From Bacteroidota bacterium (GTDB lineage: Bacteria > Bacteroidota > Bacteroidia > Flavobacteriales > Flavobacteriaceae): 38,706 bases of DNA. The position numbers and the translations under genes were made by a program. Shown in pieces: positions 9,824 to 17,611 of the stretch (positions within the stretch are counted from its first letter, which is position 1; every line of letters starts with the position of its first letter). The stretch is from assembly GCA_947483095.1 (NCBI GenBank), contig CANKLD010000003.1, forward strand, positions 1-38,706. The letters are read 5' to 3'. Below the pieces are notes generated by a model that did no database searches, had not been told where the DNA came from, and worked only from the letters and a program-made list of their open reading frames with translations.

Positions 9824-11653
9824 TTAAAAATCAAATTTATAGCTTGCTCCTAAAACCACTTGAATTCCTTGAACTGGATAATTCGTCCATTTTTGATAGT
9901 TTTGGTTCGTAATATTATTCAATTTCAAAAATCCAGTTAAGCGCTCGCTGTGTTGGTATCCAATATTAAAATTAGCATCAAAATAGCTATTTAAATTTGT
10001 TGTTTCAGGATAATAAGCGGGTGGAAAAATAGTTATCATACTTTGTATGTAAACTAGGTCTTTTCTTTGACCAACGTAGAAAACATTTGCACCGGCAAAC
10101 CATTTTTTAGTAATATTTAGATTAATAGTAGCTCCTAACTTTAAAGTTGGTAAATTCCATGCTTCTTCTTGTTGAGTAGTAAAAAAACGGCTGTAGGAAG
10201 CATTTAAACCTATGGAAACATTTTTAGTGTAATCGGCTTTTAATTCCCCAAACAAATTGATGGTTTTTATATCATCGTAAACAACTCCAAATGAATTCCC
10301 GAATTGGTAGCTCTCTGAATTTGTTGCAAACATATTAAATTGATTACTTACAAACAATGGCTTATTTTTTTCATTTTGAAAAGATCCACGAAGGGTGTAA
10401 CTAACATTATTAGATAATTTACCCTTTAATCCAGCAAATAAATCAAACTGTTTGTCGGTTGGAGCAATTGCTAATGTTGGCGATACGAACGGATTTTCAT
10501 TTGAGAAATCACGATAAGAGTTTTGATCTAAACTACCTTCAACACCGGTAAAAAAAATCATAAAATCACCCACTAATTTTAAAGAAGCATTTACTTGCGG
10601 ATAAACCAATAATTTACTCGTACTATTTTCATTATCGGCGCTATAGAATACTGATGCACCTAGATTTATAGCCCAATCATTTTTATTTACAGCGATACTT
10701 GGATGAATTCCAAAATTGGTATAACCGTATTTTATTGAACTAGTTCCGAAGAAGCTTTTCTCAAAACTACCACCTAAATAATCAACAATAAAATTGGTTT
10801 TTATTTTCTGGTTTAATACATCAAATTCAAATGAAGGCTTCACGTAAAATCTGTTTTCCGCTGATCCACGAGCGTCCCAAAAACGATTGTATTTCAAACT
10901 AGCTTCTTTAAAAAAACTATCATTCGAAATTAAATTGGTACCAATATAAAAATTATTAAAAGTGTGTTTTGGATTGATTCTATCGATGGTTACCTGAGGA
11001 AGAAATTCAGGAATTCCATACCAATTATAGATTTGATTTTGATATCCTAAATCAGAAATCCAACTGGATTTTTGTTGGTGGTTTCCATAGGTTAAATCTA
11101 CAGAAGTAGTATAAAAATCATTGTTTAATGCAACGTTTTTTATACCACCTTGTGACGAAAGATGTCTGAACATTCCTCCTATATACTCGTGATCGCTAAT
11201 ATTTTCTGTTACGAAAAGTTCAGCGTTTAATGCCATATAGTTCCCTAGACCTAGATTAGCAAAGTTTTTATATAATTTCTCCGCTTGTGATTTATCAACA
11301 TTGGCAGCGCGCCCCTTTGAAGGAACAAAAGTAGATGCTACGGGAAATGAGAAAAAGTTATATTTAATTTCCTCTTTTTTAGAATTATCAGCATCTTCAA
11401 GAGGAGGTATTTCCTTCACTTTAAAAGCGTCAGAAATAGTTGGAGTATAAGGTTTTACCACGTTTACTACTTCAGTGCCAATGTTCTCGTATTTCTTTTG
11501 AGCGAGAACAAATTGAGAAACTAAAAGGAGACTAAAAGATAATAATCGAAGATTAAAAGATGATAGACGAAGAGATAATAGACTCAATAGAGAAAGATTA
11601 AAAGATGATAGACGAAGAGATAATAGACTGGTAAATATGGGGTTTTTTGACAT
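9824..11653 (-). CDS. TonB-dependent-receptor-like outer-membrane barrel without plug
   Basis: A 609-residue protein with an unusually long hydrophobic leader (1-51, cleavage likely after VLA before QKKYENIG). Residues 10-20 and 25-35 are the same LLSLRLSSFNL sequence, from a 45-bp DNA repeat. The mature start has a Pro-rich linker (VVKPYTPTISDAFKVKEIPPLEDADN) and no recognisable plug domain or CarboxypepD-like domain. The rest alternates polar and aromatic residues as barrel strands do. The end (LKLNNITNQNYQKW, VLGASYKFDF) is typical of the last strands of TonB-dependent receptors, including the terminal Phe. It starts 3 bases after the four-helix-bundle stop codon and is downstream of the large TPR gene on the same strand, which suggests shared transcription. 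The role is unknown; a channel or assembly partner for the TPR protein is an inference. Confidence 0.75.
   Translation of the reverse strand: MSKNPIFTSLLSLRLSSFNLSLLSLLSLRLSSFNLRLLSFSLLLVSQFVLAQKKYENIGTEVVNVVKPYTPTISDAFKVKEIPPLEDADNSKKEEIKYNFFSFPVASTFVPSKGRAANVDKSQAEKLYKNFANLGLGNYMALNAELFVTENISDHEYIGGMFRHLSSQGGIKNVALNNDFYTTSVDLTYGNHQQKSSWISDLGYQNQIYNWYGIPEFLPQVTIDRINPKHTFNNFYIGTNLISNDSFFKEASLKYNRFWDARGSAENRFYVKPSFEFDVLNQKIKTNFIVDYLGGSFEKSFFGTSSIKYGYTNFGIHPSIAVNKNDWAINLGASVFYSADNENSTSKLLVYPQVNASLKLVGDFMIFFTGVEGSLDQNSYRDFSNENPFVSPTLAIAPTDKQFDLFAGLKGKLSNNVSYTLRGSFQNEKNKPLFVSNQFNMFATNSESYQFGNSFGVVYDDIKTINLFGELKADYTKNVSIGLNASYSRFFTTQQEEAWNLPTLKLGATINLNITKKWFAGANVFYVGQRKDLVYIQSMITIFPPAYYPETTNLNSYFDANFNIGYQHSERLTGFLKLNNITNQNYQKWTNYPVQGIQVVLGASYKFDF
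11549..11629. repeat. Two copies of a 36-bp direct repeat, 45-bp period
   Basis: Copies at 11549-11584 and 11594-11629 are identical over 36 bases and offset by 45 bp, so the repeat preserves the reading frame of the barrel gene. Each 45-bp unit breaks into three degenerate 15-bp steps built on A-GAT-ATAGAC. A more diverged partial unit continues at 11519-11548. The array starts eight codons after the barrel ATG and ends at the hydrophobic core of its leader. Confidence 0.95.
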
Positions 11654-11656
11654 AAA

Positions 11657-12022
11657 TTATTTGTTTAATGTATTTTGAAATGACATTGTTGCTTTTTGAA
11701 ATTCTTCTATTTTATTCTCAATATATTGCGATGATTCATCCGATATGTATTTTTGACTATTTGCCAATATCAATTGTGTTTGAAGTTCAAATGACGAACC
11801 TAATGAAATATCGATAAAATGACTGAACGATTTATTTGTGTGACTTGAACCCTCAGCAATATTGGATGGCATTGAAACAGAACATCGATTCATTTGACTC
11901 GCCAATCCAAATTTTTCTGAACTTGGAAAACTCGCTGAAATCTTAAATATTTCCTTTGCTAATTCCATTGCCATTTGCCAAATCTTTAGTTTTTTAAAAT
12001 TATGTCTTTTAAATTCGCTCAT
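11657..12022 (-). CDS. Four-helix-bundle protein, S23 / IVS-type
   Basis: A 121-residue, mostly helical protein. It opens with FKKLKIWQMAMELAKEIFKI and continues with FPSSEKFGLASQMNRCSVSMPSNIAEGSSH. These are the hallmarks of the S23-type four-helix-bundle family (the family found in 23S rRNA intervening sequences and related to the Avd accessory protein of diversity-generating retroelements). Members form basic-surfaced oligomers thought to bind nucleic acid; most have no known function. No reverse transcriptase, variable repeat or rRNA gene is nearby, so neither context applies here. The gene sits between the TPR gene and the barrel gene, flanked by related repeats in inverted orientation (11549-11629 and 12074-12110). 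Its stop is 3 bases before the barrel ATG. It looks like an insertion into an older gene pair. Confidence 0.88.
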   Translation of the reverse strand: MSEFKRHNFKKLKIWQMAMELAKEIFKISASFPSSEKFGLASQMNRCSVSMPSNIAEGSSHTNKSFSHFIDISLGSSFELQTQLILANSQKYISDESSQYIENKIEEFQKATMSFQNTLNK

Positions 12023-12073
12023 ATTTATTTGTATCTATCTCAAATTAAAAAAACATATTTTCAATTTATAACT

Positions 12074-12110
12074 GTCTATTATCTATCCATCTATTATCTA
12101 TCCGTCTATT
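12074..12110. repeat. 15-bp-period ATAGAC/ATAGAT tandem repeat
   Basis: Read on the minus strand this is AATAGACGGATAGAT, AATAGATGGATAGAT, then a partial AATAGAC. It contains GTCTATTATCT (12074-12084), the exact reverse complement of AGATAATAGAC at 11618-11628 inside the barrel leader. The TAG stop codon of the upstream TPR gene (12106-12108) lies inside the first unit. Confidence 0.9.
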
Positions 12111-15100
12111 TAATTACAGACGAATTGGTCTTCGCTTCTTCAGCTTTAATAACATCCAATTCCTTTTGAGCTTCTTCAACAACATCAGGAAATGCTGCGA
12201 AATTCTTAATGACACTATCCAAAATATAAGTCGCTTGGAAACTGTCTTTCAATCCATAAAAGTTTTTTGCCATAACGACCAATCCTTTCGCACCAAAATA
12301 TTTATAGCCTGAATAATCCTTAGTTAATTTTTGAACCACAGTATTGGAAGCTTCAAATTTCCCGTCAATATTTTTGAAATAGGCATCATAATAAAGGGCT
12401 TCGGCAGCCAATTCCCCTTTTGCAAGTGTCAATAATTTGGCGTAAGCCAGGCGTGCTTTAGGTTCATCATTAGAATTTATAGCCGAACGAGCTACGATAA
12501 TTTGTGCATCGCTTTTTACTTTATCGTCTGTTTTCGGGTTATTCAAAACCTTGTCTGCATAAACTACGGCGTTCACATAATCCTTTTGTTCGTAATACGT
12601 TTTCATCAAATTGGCTTGCGCAAATGTTATATTTTGCGGAAAATCTGCTTCGAATTCCAAACGTTTTAAAATCGGAATCAACTTTGCAAAATCATTTGAT
12701 TTAATATGAATTTGAGCCAATCTTGACAAAGCTTGTTCCGTAAATTCATTCCTTGGTTTCGAAATTACAAAGTCATAATTGGCAACTGCATTGGCTTCTA
12801 ATCCATCCACAAAATACGATTGTGCCAAATAAAAATTAGCGTTTAAAGCGTGATTTCCATTAGGAAATTTTAAAACATAACTGCTAAATGCTGAAATAGA
12901 TTGTTTGGTATTGTTCTGTAAATATTGTTTTTCGGCAGCTTCATACGTGTCGTTATCTAATTCCGCATCGGTCACAGAAACAAAATCCAAAGTTCGCACC
13001 CAAGTTGCATATTCATCCACTTTTCCATTATCAACATAAATAATTCTAGCGGTCGAAACGGCTTCTAAAGCTTCTGTTGTTTTAGGATATTCTGCAGCTA
13101 CTTTTTTGAATTTTTCAATAGCCAAATCGTCTTTTTCAGAATTATAATAAATTAATCCTTGTCGCAAAATTGCTTTTGAAGCATAGGAACTATTTTTTTT
13201 AAATTCGCTAATTAATTGGTCGTAGGTTTTAATTGCCAAATCCGATTTCTTTTCAGCAACATAGGTATTTCCCAATTCAAATAAGGCATCGTCACGGTAT
13301 TGCGATTTTGAATACGTTTCAATCAACTTATTCAAATCTTCTATTTTCTTATCATTTTTAGATACAAATCCATAACTAATTGCCTTTTGAAAAGCCGCAT
13401 AATCCGCATCGATACTTTTCAAATCAATCGCTTTATTATATGCATCCATTGCTGGCCAATACTTTGCGGATACAAAACGGCTGTCACCCAAACGCAAATA
13501 GGAATCGTTCAATCTGATTTTATCATCTTTTACGGCGTCAATTTGAGCTTGGAAAAAATTTCCTGCTTGTTCGTATTCTTTTAATTTGAAATAAGAATAA
13601 GCAATATTGTAATTTATATTTTTGAATTCGTTTGTGTTTTTAGCTTCTGCAAAACCTATAAATTGTTTGAAATTCAACAACGATTCATTAAAATTATCCA
13701 AAATAAATTCTGTTTCCCCTTTCCAAAACGTAGCACGAGCAGTAAATTTAAGATCTTGTTGCTCCCCAATAGATTTCTTGAACATTACTAATGCATCCTG
13801 GTAATTTCCATCGGTATATAATTCTAAACCTCTATAAAAAGTTACTTTTTGATACGCTTGTTTATTGGCAAAACTTTTATTTTTTTCTAATAGTTCCAGT
13901 GCCCCTTTATAATTTTTTGATGTAATAAAGGAATTTATCAATAGTGTCTCAATATCGATTTTACTTGGATAATTAGGATATTTATCTAAAAAAAAAGCCA
14001 AAACATCAGGTACGCTTTGATAGGAATTCCCGATATCATAACTCAATTTGGCATAATTTAAAGTAGCATCTTCTTGAATTTTCAGATCAAATACCATTTC
14101 TGATGCATTTTTAAAAGCATTCAAAGCTTGTTGTTTTTTATCTGTTTTCAAATAACTTTGTCCTAAATGATAATAGGCATTTTGAGCAACAAAGTCTTTA
14201 CCACCAATGATTTTATTGAATTGGGCAATGGCATTTTCAAAATCATTTTGCTGATAATAGGCAAATCCCAATTGGTAAAAATCGGTATTGTTCCATTTTC
14301 CTTTTTTACCTCTATATTCTTTTAAAAAAGGAATTGCTTTTTCGTATTGATTAAAATTAAAATAGCTTTCGCCAATGATTTTATTCAATTCTGATTTCTC
14401 TAAAGCATTGGATTTTGACATTGCAACCAAACCTAAATCAATTGCTTTTTGGAAATTCCCTAACTTAAAGTTCATATCCGCTTGAAAATAAGAAAGTTTC
14501 TCTTTGTATTTTTCCTCACCAGAAACTTGATCGAAATAATTAGTTGCATTTTTATAATCATTGCCTTCATAGGCCATAAATCCTAAATAATATTTGGCTT
14601 GCGAACCATAATTTAGTGACTTAAGTACTTTGTTAAAATACGTTGTAGCTTCAATTTTGTTTTTATTAGTAAAAAAAGAGTATCCTTTTTGGAAATTAAA
14701 TTTATCAATATCGTCAGAATCCAAGAAACTTTCATCTACTTTATCAAACCAAATTAGAGATTGAGGATAGTTGCCCTGTTCAAAATAATATTGTGCAACT
14801 TCAATGTATGCTTGGTTTCTTTTGGTACTTGTTGGATAATCAGAAATAAAATTTTCCATCATTGAATCGGCATTCGATTGATTGAGTTTTATAGCACAAA
14901 CTGCACTATAAAAGGCACAATCAGATAGAACATCTTGCCCATGATTTTCTGATTTTACTTTTTCAAAAATTATTTGTGCAGATAAATATTGTTGATTATT
15001 ATATAGTGAAATGGCCTGATTATAGACTTCTAAATCGTTGGTATATATTTCAGATTTTTGAGCAGAAACTGTTGTTATTATCATTAAAAACAATAATAAA

Positions 15101-15123
15101 AGGAGTCTTGATGGATTTCTCAT
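12106..15123 (-). CDS. Large exported TPR-repeat protein
   Basis: A 1005-residue protein with a clear signal peptide (MRNPSRLLLLLFLMIITTVSAQ, cleavage likely after SA) and no lipobox. It is therefore probably periplasmic or attached to the outer membrane by a partner. Nearly the whole mature region consists of tetratricopeptide repeats, for example YYFEQGNYPQSLIWFDKV, YYQQNDFENAIAQFNKI and LAQSYFVDGLEANAVANYDF. Repeats of the YbgF/TolA-binding style (DDALFELGNTYVAEKKSDLAIKTYDQLI) are visible past residue 600. The last 30 residues are charged and helical. TPR arrays form protein-binding superhelices. The gene is divergent from ftsE and is the first gene of the TPR / four-helix / barrel run. 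A structural partner of the barrel is a reasonable guess. Its stop codon lies in a repeat, so the extreme C-terminus may have been altered. Confidence 0.85.
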   Translation of the reverse strand: MRNPSRLLLLLFLMIITTVSAQKSEIYTNDLEVYNQAISLYNNQQYLSAQIIFEKVKSENHGQDVLSDCAFYSAVCAIKLNQSNADSMMENFISDYPTSTKRNQAYIEVAQYYFEQGNYPQSLIWFDKVDESFLDSDDIDKFNFQKGYSFFTNKNKIEATTYFNKVLKSLNYGSQAKYYLGFMAYEGNDYKNATNYFDQVSGEEKYKEKLSYFQADMNFKLGNFQKAIDLGLVAMSKSNALEKSELNKIIGESYFNFNQYEKAIPFLKEYRGKKGKWNNTDFYQLGFAYYQQNDFENAIAQFNKIIGGKDFVAQNAYYHLGQSYLKTDKKQQALNAFKNASEMVFDLKIQEDATLNYAKLSYDIGNSYQSVPDVLAFFLDKYPNYPSKIDIETLLINSFITSKNYKGALELLEKNKSFANKQAYQKVTFYRGLELYTDGNYQDALVMFKKSIGEQQDLKFTARATFWKGETEFILDNFNESLLNFKQFIGFAEAKNTNEFKNINYNIAYSYFKLKEYEQAGNFFQAQIDAVKDDKIRLNDSYLRLGDSRFVSAKYWPAMDAYNKAIDLKSIDADYAAFQKAISYGFVSKNDKKIEDLNKLIETYSKSQYRDDALFELGNTYVAEKKSDLAIKTYDQLISEFKKNSSYASKAILRQGLIYYNSEKDDLAIEKFKKVAAEYPKTTEALEAVSTARIIYVDNGKVDEYATWVRTLDFVSVTDAELDNDTYEAAEKQYLQNNTKQSISAFSSYVLKFPNGNHALNANFYLAQSYFVDGLEANAVANYDFVISKPRNEFTEQALSRLAQIHIKSNDFAKLIPILKRLEFEADFPQNITFAQANLMKTYYEQKDYVNAVVYADKVLNNPKTDDKVKSDAQIIVARSAINSNDEPKARLAYAKLLTLAKGELAAEALYYDAYFKNIDGKFEASNTVVQKLTKDYSGYKYFGAKGLVVMAKNFYGLKDSFQATYILDSVIKNFAAFPDVVEEAQKELDVIKAEEAKTNSSVIK

Positions 15124-15145
15124 AACGGAATAAAATTTTTACAAT

Positions 15146-15153
15146 CAAATATA
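15146..15153 (-). promoter_or_regulatory. -7 box of the TPR gene
   Basis: On the minus strand this reads TATATTTG, an exact TAnnTTTG match, 23 bases before the TPR gene ATG. No clear TTG box is seen upstream. Confidence 0.5.
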
Positions 15154-15233
15154 TCGATTTCTAAACCCTATAACGAACTTAATCTCATTATTATTATGAA
15201 CATCTTTTTAAACAATAAATCAGAAATTAGAAA

Positions 15234-15263
15234 TTGGTATTTCACTAAAACTTATTACTTTTA
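15234..15263 (+). promoter_or_regulatory. Promoter of ftsE
   Basis: TTG (15234-15236), a 19-base spacer and TACTTTTA (15256-15263) match the Bacteroidota TTG-N19-TAnnTTTR arrangement. The ftsE ATG follows 21 bases later. The last base is A rather than the consensus G. Confidence 0.6.
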
Positions 15264-15284
15264 CAAAATAAACAAAAAAATCCT

Positions 15285-15968
15285 ATGTCAGAACCTATAT
15301 TATTTTTAAGAAATGTAACCATTTGCCAAGAAGAAAAAGTCATTTTATCAAATATTAATTTGGAAGTGAACCACGGTGAATTTATATATATAATTGGAAA
15401 AACGGGTTCTGGGAAAAGTAGTTTTATGAAAACTTTATATGCAGATTTGCCTTTAATAGAAGGGCAAGCGAGCATTGTTAACTTTGATTTGGCAACTTTA
15501 AAAGAAGATGACATTCCCTATTTGAGAAGAAAAATAGGAATTGTATTTCAAGATTTCAAATTGTTACCAGACAGAACGGTGAACGAAAATATGCTTTTTG
15601 TATTAAAAGCGACTGGTTGGATTGACCCTGTTGAAATGCAAAATAAAATTGATGAAGTTTTGGATAAAGTGGATATGAAATCGTTTGCATCAAAAATGCC
15701 GCATCAATTATCTGGTGGTGAGCAACAAAGTGTTGCAATTGCAAGAGCTTTATTGAACGATCCAGAATTAATTTTAGCTGATGAGCCAACAGGAAATTTA
15801 GACCCTCAAACTAGTATTGAAGTAATGGAAGTTCTCAGAAAAATTAATACTTCGGGAAAAACAGTGATTATGGCTACTCATGATTATGCACTTTTAATGA
15901 AATTTCCATCAAAAACATTGAAATGTGAAGACAGTAGTATTTTTGAGGTAGTTCAAAAAACAGTTTAA
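15285..15968 (+). CDS. ftsE: Cell division ATP-binding protein FtsE
   Basis: A 227-residue ABC ATPase. FtsE works with the membrane protein FtsX at the division site, where the pair activates peptidoglycan hydrolases. The Walker A motif is GKTGSGKS (38-45), followed by the Q-loop [10 protein letters not shown], the signature LSGGEQQ (about 142-148), Walker [13 protein letters not shown] (about 161-172) and the switch His in MATHDYALL. The residue after the signature is Ser ([11 protein letters not shown]), where most FtsE and LolD proteins have Arg. ftsX is not adjacent; in Bacteroidota it usually lies elsewhere. The stop codon overlaps the ATG of the next glycosyltransferase (TAATG), so the two are translationally coupled. 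LolD or MacB-type exporters are alternatives, but the sequence reads best as FtsE. Confidence 0.88.
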   Translation: MSEPILFLRNVTICQEEKVILSNINLEVNHGEFIYIIGKTGSGKSSFMKTLYADLPLIEGQASIVNFDLATLKEDDIPYLRRKIGIVFQDFKLLPDRTVNENMLFVLKATGWIDPVEMQNKIDEVLDKVDMKSFASKMPHQLSGGEQQSVAIARALLNDPELILADEPTGNLDPQTSIEVMEVLRKINTSGKTVIMATHDYALLMKFPSKTLKCEDSSIFEVVQKTV

Positions 15969-16858
15969 TGTTATCTATTCTCATTCCTACCTATAATTAC
16001 AATGTTTTTAAGCTTGTAGATGTCTTATATAATCAGGCGAAAGAAGCTAAAATTGAATTTGAAATAATTGTTTTGGATGATGGATCACAAAAATTTCATT
16101 CGGAAAATAACAAAATCAATGAATTTCAATTTTGTACTTATGAAATTCTTAAAGTAAATATTGGAAGAAGTGCGATGCGGAATTTATTAGCTAAAAAAGC
16201 TGCCTTTGACAACTTACTTTTCCTTGATTCAGATACTATTCCAATTAACAATAATTTTATTTCCAATTATTTACTTCAAATAACGAAAGAAGAAAAAATT
16301 GTTTCTGGTGGCATTTTATATTCTAAATTAAAACCACAAGAAAGTCAATTATTACGATGGAAATACGGAAATTATAGAGAAGCGTTATCCGCAAAAAATA
16401 GAGAAAAAAATCCTTATTTAAGACTTTTGACTTTGAATTTTATGTTAAAAAAATCGGTATTTGAAAAAGTAAGTTTTAATGAAAAGATACCGAATTTAAG
16501 ACACGAAGACACTTTGTTTTCTTATGAATTAAAAAATAATAACATTCGAGTTGAACATATTGAAAATCCAGTTTATCATCTTGGATTGGATGAATTTGAT
16601 GTTGCAATTAAAAAAGAAAATGAATCATTAATCGCTTTGAAATTTCTAATAGAAAACAAACTTATTCCAGCTGATTATATCGGTTTATCAAAATTATTTT
16701 ATCGATTAAAGAAAATGCAAGTATTATTTGTAATGAAAGTATTTTATAAAATAACAAAACCTTTTTTATTTAAAAACTTGGCTAGTAAAAATCCTTCATT
16801 ATTTATTTTTGATTTATACAGATTGGGCTATTTATGTAATTCAGAAAAAAATCAATGA
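15968..16858 (+). CDS. Family 2 glycosyltransferase
   Basis: A 296-residue GT-A fold enzyme. It begins with LSILIPTYNYN, has VLDDGSQK (nucleotide-binding Asp residues) and LFLDSDTIP (a DxD metal-binding site). It also has an acidic RHEDTLFSYEL stretch that fits the catalytic-base region of GT2 enzymes. No membrane segment is obvious, so it likely acts at the cytoplasmic face of the inner membrane. The donor and acceptor sugars cannot be read from sequence. Its ATG overlaps the ftsE stop codon by one base, and the methyltransferase gene follows after 3 bases. It therefore forms a tight run ftsE / GT2 / methyltransferase / GT2. The coupling to ftsE could be accidental. Confidence 0.88.
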   Translation: MLSILIPTYNYNVFKLVDVLYNQAKEAKIEFEIIVLDDGSQKFHSENNKINEFQFCTYEILKVNIGRSAMRNLLAKKAAFDNLLFLDSDTIPINNNFISNYLLQITKEEKIVSGGILYSKLKPQESQLLRWKYGNYREALSAKNREKNPYLRLLTLNFMLKKSVFEKVSFNEKIPNLRHEDTLFSYELKNNNIRVEHIENPVYHLGLDEFDVAIKKENESLIALKFLIENKLIPADYIGLSKLFYRLKKMQVLFVMKVFYKITKPFLFKNLASKNPSLFIFDLYRLGYLCNSEKNQ

Positions 16859-16861
16859 ATT

Positions 16862-17608
16862 ATGTATCAAAATATTAAATATATCATCAAAAAAATTGTT
16901 CCAAAAAAAATATTTTTTGAACATGAGGAAATATTGAGAAGTTATTATTCCTTATTTTACATAGGAAAAAAGTACCAATGCAACATTTGCGGAAAAAATT
17001 TAAGAATATTCATTTCATTATCGAATGCTGATTCTCTCTGTCCAAATTGCGGAAGCTTAAAAAGAAACCGAAGATTATGGTCGCTTTTAGAAACTGAATT
17101 TTTAGTTCCAAATAGTGTTGTTTTAGATTTTTCACCTTCAAGATGCTTATATCGAAAAATGAAAAAAATGAAAAATATCAACTATCAAAGTACAGATTTG
17201 TTAGGAGATTTTATTGCTGACTATAGATTTGACATTACTAATTTAGAAATAGCCGATAACACATTTGATTTGATAATTTGCTATCACATTTTGGAACATA
17301 TAGATAATGATATTCTTGCTATAAAAGAGTTATTTCGCGTTATGAAACCTGGAGCTAAAGCATTAATTCAAACACCGTTTAAAGATGGAGAAATCTATGA
17401 AGATAATAATATTATAACCAAAGAAGATAGAATAAAACATTTTGGGCAAGAAGATCATGTAAGGATTTATTCAGTTTCAGGATTAAAGAAACGAATTGAA
17501 ATCTGTAACTTTTTGGTTGAAATAAAAGAAAATTTTTCTTCCGAAAACAAATATGATTTAGATAAAGACGAAAAAATTCTTGTAATTACTAAACCAATAA
17601 ATTTTTAA
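16862..17608 (+). CDS. SAM-dependent methyltransferase with N-terminal zinc ribbon
   Basis: A 248-residue protein. Cys40, Cys43, Cys60 and Cys63 (CNIC ... CPNC) form a probable zinc ribbon. A class I methyltransferase domain follows. Its motif I reads VVLDFSPSRCLYRKM instead of the usual glycine-rich GxGxG. Then come YQSTDLLGDFIADYRFDI, FDLIICYHILEHI and RVMKPGAKALIQTPF, which are the methyltransferase_11-type post-motifs. This Zn-ribbon variety with DFSPSR is a recurrent type in polysaccharide loci (from memory). It could methylate a sugar or a lipid-linked intermediate; the substrate is unknown. It lies in a run of close-packed glycan genes, with 3-base gaps on both sides. Confidence 0.8.
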   Translation: MYQNIKYIIKKIVPKKIFFEHEEILRSYYSLFYIGKKYQCNICGKNLRIFISLSNADSLCPNCGSLKRNRRLWSLLETEFLVPNSVVLDFSPSRCLYRKMKKMKNINYQSTDLLGDFIADYRFDITNLEIADNTFDLIICYHILEHIDNDILAIKELFRVMKPGAKALIQTPFKDGEIYEDNNIITKEDRIKHFGQEDHVRIYSVSGLKKRIEICNFLVEIKENFSSENKYDLDKDEKILVITKPINF

Positions 17609-17611
17609 AAA

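Noticed and set aside
11549..11629. CRISPR array
   Set aside because: Only two identical 36-bp copies with a 9-bp gap, translated in frame in a gene; no unique spacers and no cas genes.
11657..12022. Diversity-generating retroelement (Avd) or 23S rRNA intervening sequence
   Set aside because: No reverse transcriptase, template/variable repeat or rRNA gene is visible in the window.
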